From assembly GCA_030836365.1 (NCBI GenBank), contig JAURQB010000109.1, positions 1 through 8,343 of the forward strand: a DNA stretch of 8,343 nucleotides, read 5' to 3'. Positions 6,044 through 8,343 of the stretch are shown here, in pieces (within the stretch, counting starts at the first letter, position 1; each line of letters starts with the position of its first letter). The DNA is from Bdellovibrionota bacterium (GTDB lineage: Bacteria; Bdellovibrionota; Bacteriovoracia; Bacteriovoracales; Bacteriovoracaceae). Position numbers and translations under genes: made by a program. The notes below the pieces were generated by a model that did no database searches, had not been told where the DNA came from, and saw nothing but the letters and a program-made list of their open reading frames with translations.

Positions 6044-6053
6044 GTAGTACTAC
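6044..6053. repeat. 10-bp perfect palindrome
   Basis: GTAGTACTAC is self-complementary and lies one base upstream of a TATAAT at 6055-6060, in front of the 277-aa gene. The position suits an operator, but the element is short. Confidence 0.3.
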
Positions 6054-6069
6054 TTATAATTCTCGCCAT

Positions 6070-6098
6070 TTGCTCAAAATAAAAATGTCGCTTATCAT
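6070..6098 (+). promoter_or_regulatory. Possible promoter of the 277-aa gene
   Basis: TTGCTC (6070-6075) and TATCAT (6093-6098) are 17 bases apart; the -10 box matches at 5/6. A perfect TATAAT at 6055-6060 is an alternative, but the only -35-like box near it (TTGAAT at 6036) leaves a spacer of just 13. Either would make the gene independent of yggT. Confidence 0.35.
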
Positions 6099-6130
6099 AG
6101 TAATAACTCAATAAATTTTTTGGAGTGTAA

Positions 6131-6964
6131 ATGGACTTCTCTAAACTTTCTGAAGAAACAATGGAACTTTCTGCAAAGATCGGCCCGAGACAGCAAAAAT
6201 TGTTATTTGATCAAGAATTTTATGATGATGAAGTTACATTTCACAAAGCTGATGATGCCGTATTTGATGAGAATGATCATTCTCATGAAAACGTCACCAT
6301 TCCGACAAAACATGACCAAGGGCCGGGAATTGCCTTTTTTGTTGATATTGGAAGTGGATCCTTTTGTGTAAGAGGTCTTCCAGTCGTGGAGAATAATTTA
6401 TCCAAAGAGGATTTGGTCTCTTTAAATAAACATTTTGAAAAAGCGTCTGATATACAGTTTTTTCCCTGTGAATCAATTGAGGTAGCCGAGGTTATTTCTG
6501 AGCAAATGATTAATCGTCGCTATCCACTCGAGGATAATGGCCTGGTAAATATTTCGGATCCAGGAGCTACTTGGTTGATTAAATACGATGATCACTCGCT
6601 CGCTTTGTACTTTAAATCAATAAACGTCGCAGATAGAGCGATTGAAAATATTGGCGCCATTGGAGATCCTCAAATTTTTAGGTTTTGGTGGTCGAAAATC
6701 TCATCACAAATGCACCAATCAATTGGTTTATCCATTGAAGAAGATGAGAAAGGCTGTCAAATGATTCTTCGCGATCACAATAATGAATTAGCAGTAGAAT
6801 ATTTTCAAATGATGTTGAAAGTGCTGCTTCTCGGGGAGTTTAGCCTTCTAGAGGGTTATTTTGACAATATTTTTGAGCAGCAAAATATCAATACTTTTTT
6901 AAATGAATTATCTCACTCAAGGCGATTTTGGTTAAAAATAGAAGAAATTCTTGTTAACTCCTAA
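6131..6964 (+). CDS. Acidic cytoplasmic protein, function unknown
   Basis: A 277-aa protein with no signal peptide or membrane segment, so probably cytosolic. The start is well set: TGGAG at 6120-6124 lies 6 bases before the ATG. The N-terminus (1-65) is rich in Asp, Glu and His and looks partly disordered, with a DENDHSHEN patch near 46-54. A folded part begins at about 66 with a glycine/aromatic stretch (GPGIAFFVDIGSG). A helical region rich in aromatics follows from about 185, including FRFWW near 191, and ends in a charged helix near 265-274. I recognise no family or catalytic motif. It lies downstream of yggT and upstream of the FtsB-like gene, each apparently with its own promoter, so the context gives little guidance. 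Codon use looks like that of its neighbours. Confidence 0.75.
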   Translation: MDFSKLSEETMELSAKIGPRQQKLLFDQEFYDDEVTFHKADDAVFDENDHSHENVTIPTKHDQGPGIAFFVDIGSGSFCVRGLPVVENNLSKEDLVSLNKHFEKASDIQFFPCESIEVAEVISEQMINRRYPLEDNGLVNISDPGATWLIKYDDHSLALYFKSINVADRAIENIGAIGDPQIFRFWWSKISSQMHQSIGLSIEEDEKGCQMILRDHNNELAVEYFQMMLKVLLLGEFSLLEGYFDNIFEQQNINTFLNELSHSRRFWLKIEEILVNS

Positions 6965-6991
6965 TTTCATTTTGCTAAAGAACGTCAACGC

Positions 6992-7019
6992 TTGTTTGAT
7001 TTAATTTCAATGGTATAAT
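6992..7019 (+). promoter_or_regulatory. Extended -10 promoter of the FtsB-like gene
   Basis: A perfect TATAAT (7014-7019) is preceded by TG at the extended -10 position (TGGTATAAT), with TTGTTT (6992-6997) 16 bases upstream as the -35 box. Transcription should start near 7026, just before the inverted repeat at 7032-7050. This is the strongest promoter-like sequence in the window. Confidence 0.65.
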
Positions 7020-7031
7020 TACTATTAGAAG

Positions 7032-7050
7032 ATGACATAGGATGTGTCAT
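7032..7050. promoter_or_regulatory. Inverted repeat just after the predicted transcription start
   Basis: ATGACA (7032-7037) and TGTCAT (7045-7050) are perfect 6-base arms with a 7-base centre, extendable by a T-G pair inside. It lies at about +7 to +25 of the predicted transcript. It could be an operator blocking polymerase or a 5' hairpin. As a hairpin it would hide the GTG at 7044, arguing against that codon as the start. Confidence 0.45.
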
Positions 7051-7061
7051 TAATAGCGAAC

Positions 7062-7065
7062 AGGA
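7062..7065 (+). promoter_or_regulatory. Ribosome binding site deciding the start of the FtsB-like gene
   Basis: AGGA lies 8 bases before the TTG at 7074. The two other in-frame starts fit less well: the ATG at 7065 has its AGG almost touching it, and the GTG at 7044 has an AGGA only 1 base away and lies in a dyad. Confidence 0.5.
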
Positions 7066-7073
7066 TGTTTGTT

Positions 7074-7877
7074 TTGGAATTTGCTAATAAAAATACAGGT
7101 GGTGCTGTTTCCTCAAGTGATAGACTAAGAAAAGCAATTGAGAGAAATAGGGCCAAGGTCTCCAGACAAAACGCAAGAGTTGTCCCAGGTAAATCAACAA
7201 CGGAAAATTCAAGTCTCTCGGAGAGACTCGCAAGACTAAAAGAAAAAAGAGCTCAGGTAACGGCCGCAAGAGTTGCCTCTCCTGGCGCAAGGCCAGTATC
7301 TCGTTTTTCCGCTGCTGAAAATAGAAGTGATCCGACAATTGCCTCAAAAATAGAAATATTGAAGGCCAGGCGACAATCCTTAGCGGCACAACAAGGCACA
7401 AGTGCGATAAATACATCTGCTAGTAAGTCAAGATTCAGTTTTGGCAAAAACTCTGATACTTCGACTTCATCTGAAGCGAGAACAACTAGCAAAGTGGTAA
7501 AAAAATCACCTGGACTGGGTGAAAAAATTGTCGAGAAAAATTTTTCATTTTTTGATCGTTTTTTTTCAACGGCCATTAAGGCGTTACTCGCGAAAACACT
7601 CAGGGTAAGTATTTGGCTTCTAAACCTGGCGTTTTTAGGAGTCGTGATATTCGGAGATCGCGGGGTGGTTGATTACGTATCCAGACATGGAAATTTAGTT
7701 AAAAAAGAAAATCGTCTTCAATTTTTACTAAAAGAGAATGATGAAATTCGATTTCAAATACAACGCATCAATACTGAATCAACCTACCAGCGCCAGGTCA
7801 TTCGTGATTATCTTGGTTATATTGCAAAAGATGAATATTTGATTATTTTTGCGGAAAACCAGGGGGATGGTGTTTAA
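7074..7877 (+). CDS. FtsB/DivIC-like divisome protein with long basic N-terminal extension
   Basis: From TTG at 7074 the protein is 267 aa (277 if GTG 7044 is used). The C-terminal 90 residues have the FtsB/DivIC layout: a single membrane helix (about 177-194), a periplasmic coiled coil (206-235, rich in Leu/Glu/Arg/Asn), then RDYLGYIAKDEYLIIF (244-259), matching the family's LG...E...F ending. Such proteins bind FtsL and act as a scaffold of the septal peptidoglycan synthase. Usual members are about 100-130 aa; here a 170-residue cytoplasmic, Ser/Thr/Arg/Lys-rich region precedes the helix. It contains three related basic helices (about 14-36, 48-69 and 87-108), each with a core like ERLARLKEKRAQV. 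The gene has its own strong promoter and overlaps the convergent DUF192 gene by 35 bp. The family call rests on layout and the C-terminal motif, so a more distant coiled-coil protein is possible. Confidence 0.65.
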   Translation: MEFANKNTGGAVSSSDRLRKAIERNRAKVSRQNARVVPGKSTTENSSLSERLARLKEKRAQVTAARVASPGARPVSRFSAAENRSDPTIASKIEILKARRQSLAAQQGTSAINTSASKSRFSFGKNSDTSTSSEARTTSKVVKKSPGLGEKIVEKNFSFFDRFFSTAIKALLAKTLRVSIWLLNLAFLGVVIFGDRGVVDYVSRHGNLVKKENRLQFLLKENDEIRFQIQRINTESTYQRQVIRDYLGYIAKDEYLIIFAENQGDGV

Positions 7878-8343
7878 TCCACTTAAATTGGTCACCAACC
7901 TTAATTGGATTAGGGCTTGATACGTCCGCTTTAATCTCAAGAACAAATCTCGCCTTTATTGGTTTTGCTCTGAAAATAGCGTGCTCTTTTTCAGAGGTTC
8001 CTTCATGGTGAGGGGCCCGCTCGATCACGTGAAGGACTTTTAAATCTTTATTCAGGTAAATAATAGTTAAGTCAAAATACGTGTCTGGCATCCAAAAGTA
8101 TCTTTCTGATGTTGTGGGAAAATAAAAAAACAACCCCTGATGATTGGCCACTTGCTCTGCTTTTATTCCACTAAAACCCTTGGCCAATTCTTCTGGAGTT
8201 TTGAGTAATTTTACTTGGTAAATTTGTTCGCTTTCATGCTGAATATAGTAGCTTTTACTTGAGGGGGAGATGAAATTGTTGTATTTTGGTGCGGCTTTAT
8301 CCTGCTCTTTTGCTTGGGCGAAAAATCCGATGTGAATGATGCA
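7843..8343 (-). CDS. DUF192 family exported protein, N-terminus beyond the right edge
   Basis: The minus-strand frame stays open from base 8343 to a TAA at 7843-7845, giving 166 residues without the start codon. The visible N-terminus (IIHIGFFAQA then KEQDK) looks like the end of a signal peptide cut after AQA. The rest matches DUF192 (COG1430), counting from the first visible residue: TPEELAKGFSG at 49-59, GLFFYFP near 70-76, FWMPDTYFDLTIIYL at 83-97, RFVLEI near 132-137, and IKVGDQF near 146-152. Members are small, usually exported beta-rich proteins of unsettled biochemical role. A TTG at 8187 should not be taken as the start, since it lies inside the conserved domain. Its 3' end overlaps the convergent FtsB-like gene by 35 bp. 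Confidence 0.82.
   Translation of the reverse strand, partial: CIIHIGFFAQAKEQDKAAPKYNNFISPSSKSYYIQHESEQIYQVKLLKTPEELAKGFSGIKAEQVANHQGLFFYFPTTSERYFWMPDTYFDLTIIYLNKDLKVLHVIERAPHHEGTSEKEHAIFRAKPIKARFVLEIKADVSSPNPIKVGDQFKWIKHHPPGFPQK

Noticed and set aside
6120..6371. 83-codon plus-strand ORF overlapping the 277-aa gene
   Set aside because: It is the +1 shadow of the real gene, begins inside that gene's ribosome site, and has a methionine-rich, unpatterned translation.
7044..7073. GTG 7044 as the FtsB-like start
   Set aside because: Its AGGA is only 1 base away and it falls inside the inverted repeat; TTG 7074 has AGGA at 8 bases. Not fully excluded.
7084..7576. Two long minus-strand ORFs opposite the FtsB-like gene
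   Set aside because: They are antisense to a well-patterned coding frame, lack ribosome sites and show no recognisable domain.
1..8343. CRISPR array, insertion sequence, prophage or toxin-antitoxin pair
   Set aside because: No regularly spaced repeats, transposase, integrase, terminal repeats or small toxin-like gene pairs were seen.

Overview
The window is AT-rich, compact bacterial chromosome with no sign of phage, transposon or CRISPR. An N-terminal lipobox protein, an exported DUF192 protein, a YggT protein and an FtsB/DivIC-like divisome protein point to a diderm. The TrmK motif resembles, from memory, proteobacterial forms. The mix of large uncharacterised envelope proteins would fit the Bacteriovorax/Bdellovibrio side of the tree, but that placement is a guess.

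Layout. (1) Positions 1-2398, minus strand: one uninterrupted frame of 799 codons that runs off the left edge. It encodes a large cysteine-containing lipoprotein built from tandem Fn3/Ig-like modules. (2) 2399-2712: a divergent intergenic region with a 15-bp direct repeat whose copies start 90 bp apart, and a possible 24-codon leader ORF whose stop overlaps the TTG start of trmK. (3) trmK (+), overlapping tail to tail with a minus-strand ParB/SerK/SbnI-fold protein. (4) A 47-bp divergent region carrying a 7-bp-arm dyad, then a 611-aa multi-pass membrane protein of unknown function (+). (5) A minus-strand tRNA-Arg(CCU) ending 2 bp past that gene, with a recognisable promoter. (6) A short yggT (TTG start), an unknown acidic cytoplasmic protein of 277 aa, then a strong extended -10 promoter and a dyad in front of an FtsB/DivIC-like gene with a long basic, repeat-bearing N-terminal extension. 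(7) A minus-strand DUF192 exported protein, running off the right edge and overlapping the FtsB-like gene by 35 bp.

The genes do not form one obvious pathway. They are short units, often facing each other: one tRNA-modification enzyme, one tRNA, several envelope or division proteins and some unknowns. At all three convergent junctions the genes overlap or nearly touch, and no intrinsic terminator is visible. Three of the better-recognised genes appear to start at TTG. The items most worth following are the modular lipoprotein, the divergent SerK-like/membrane-protein pair, the repeat-bearing FtsB-like extension, and the leader ORF coupled to trmK. I do not see a clearly new multi-gene system.
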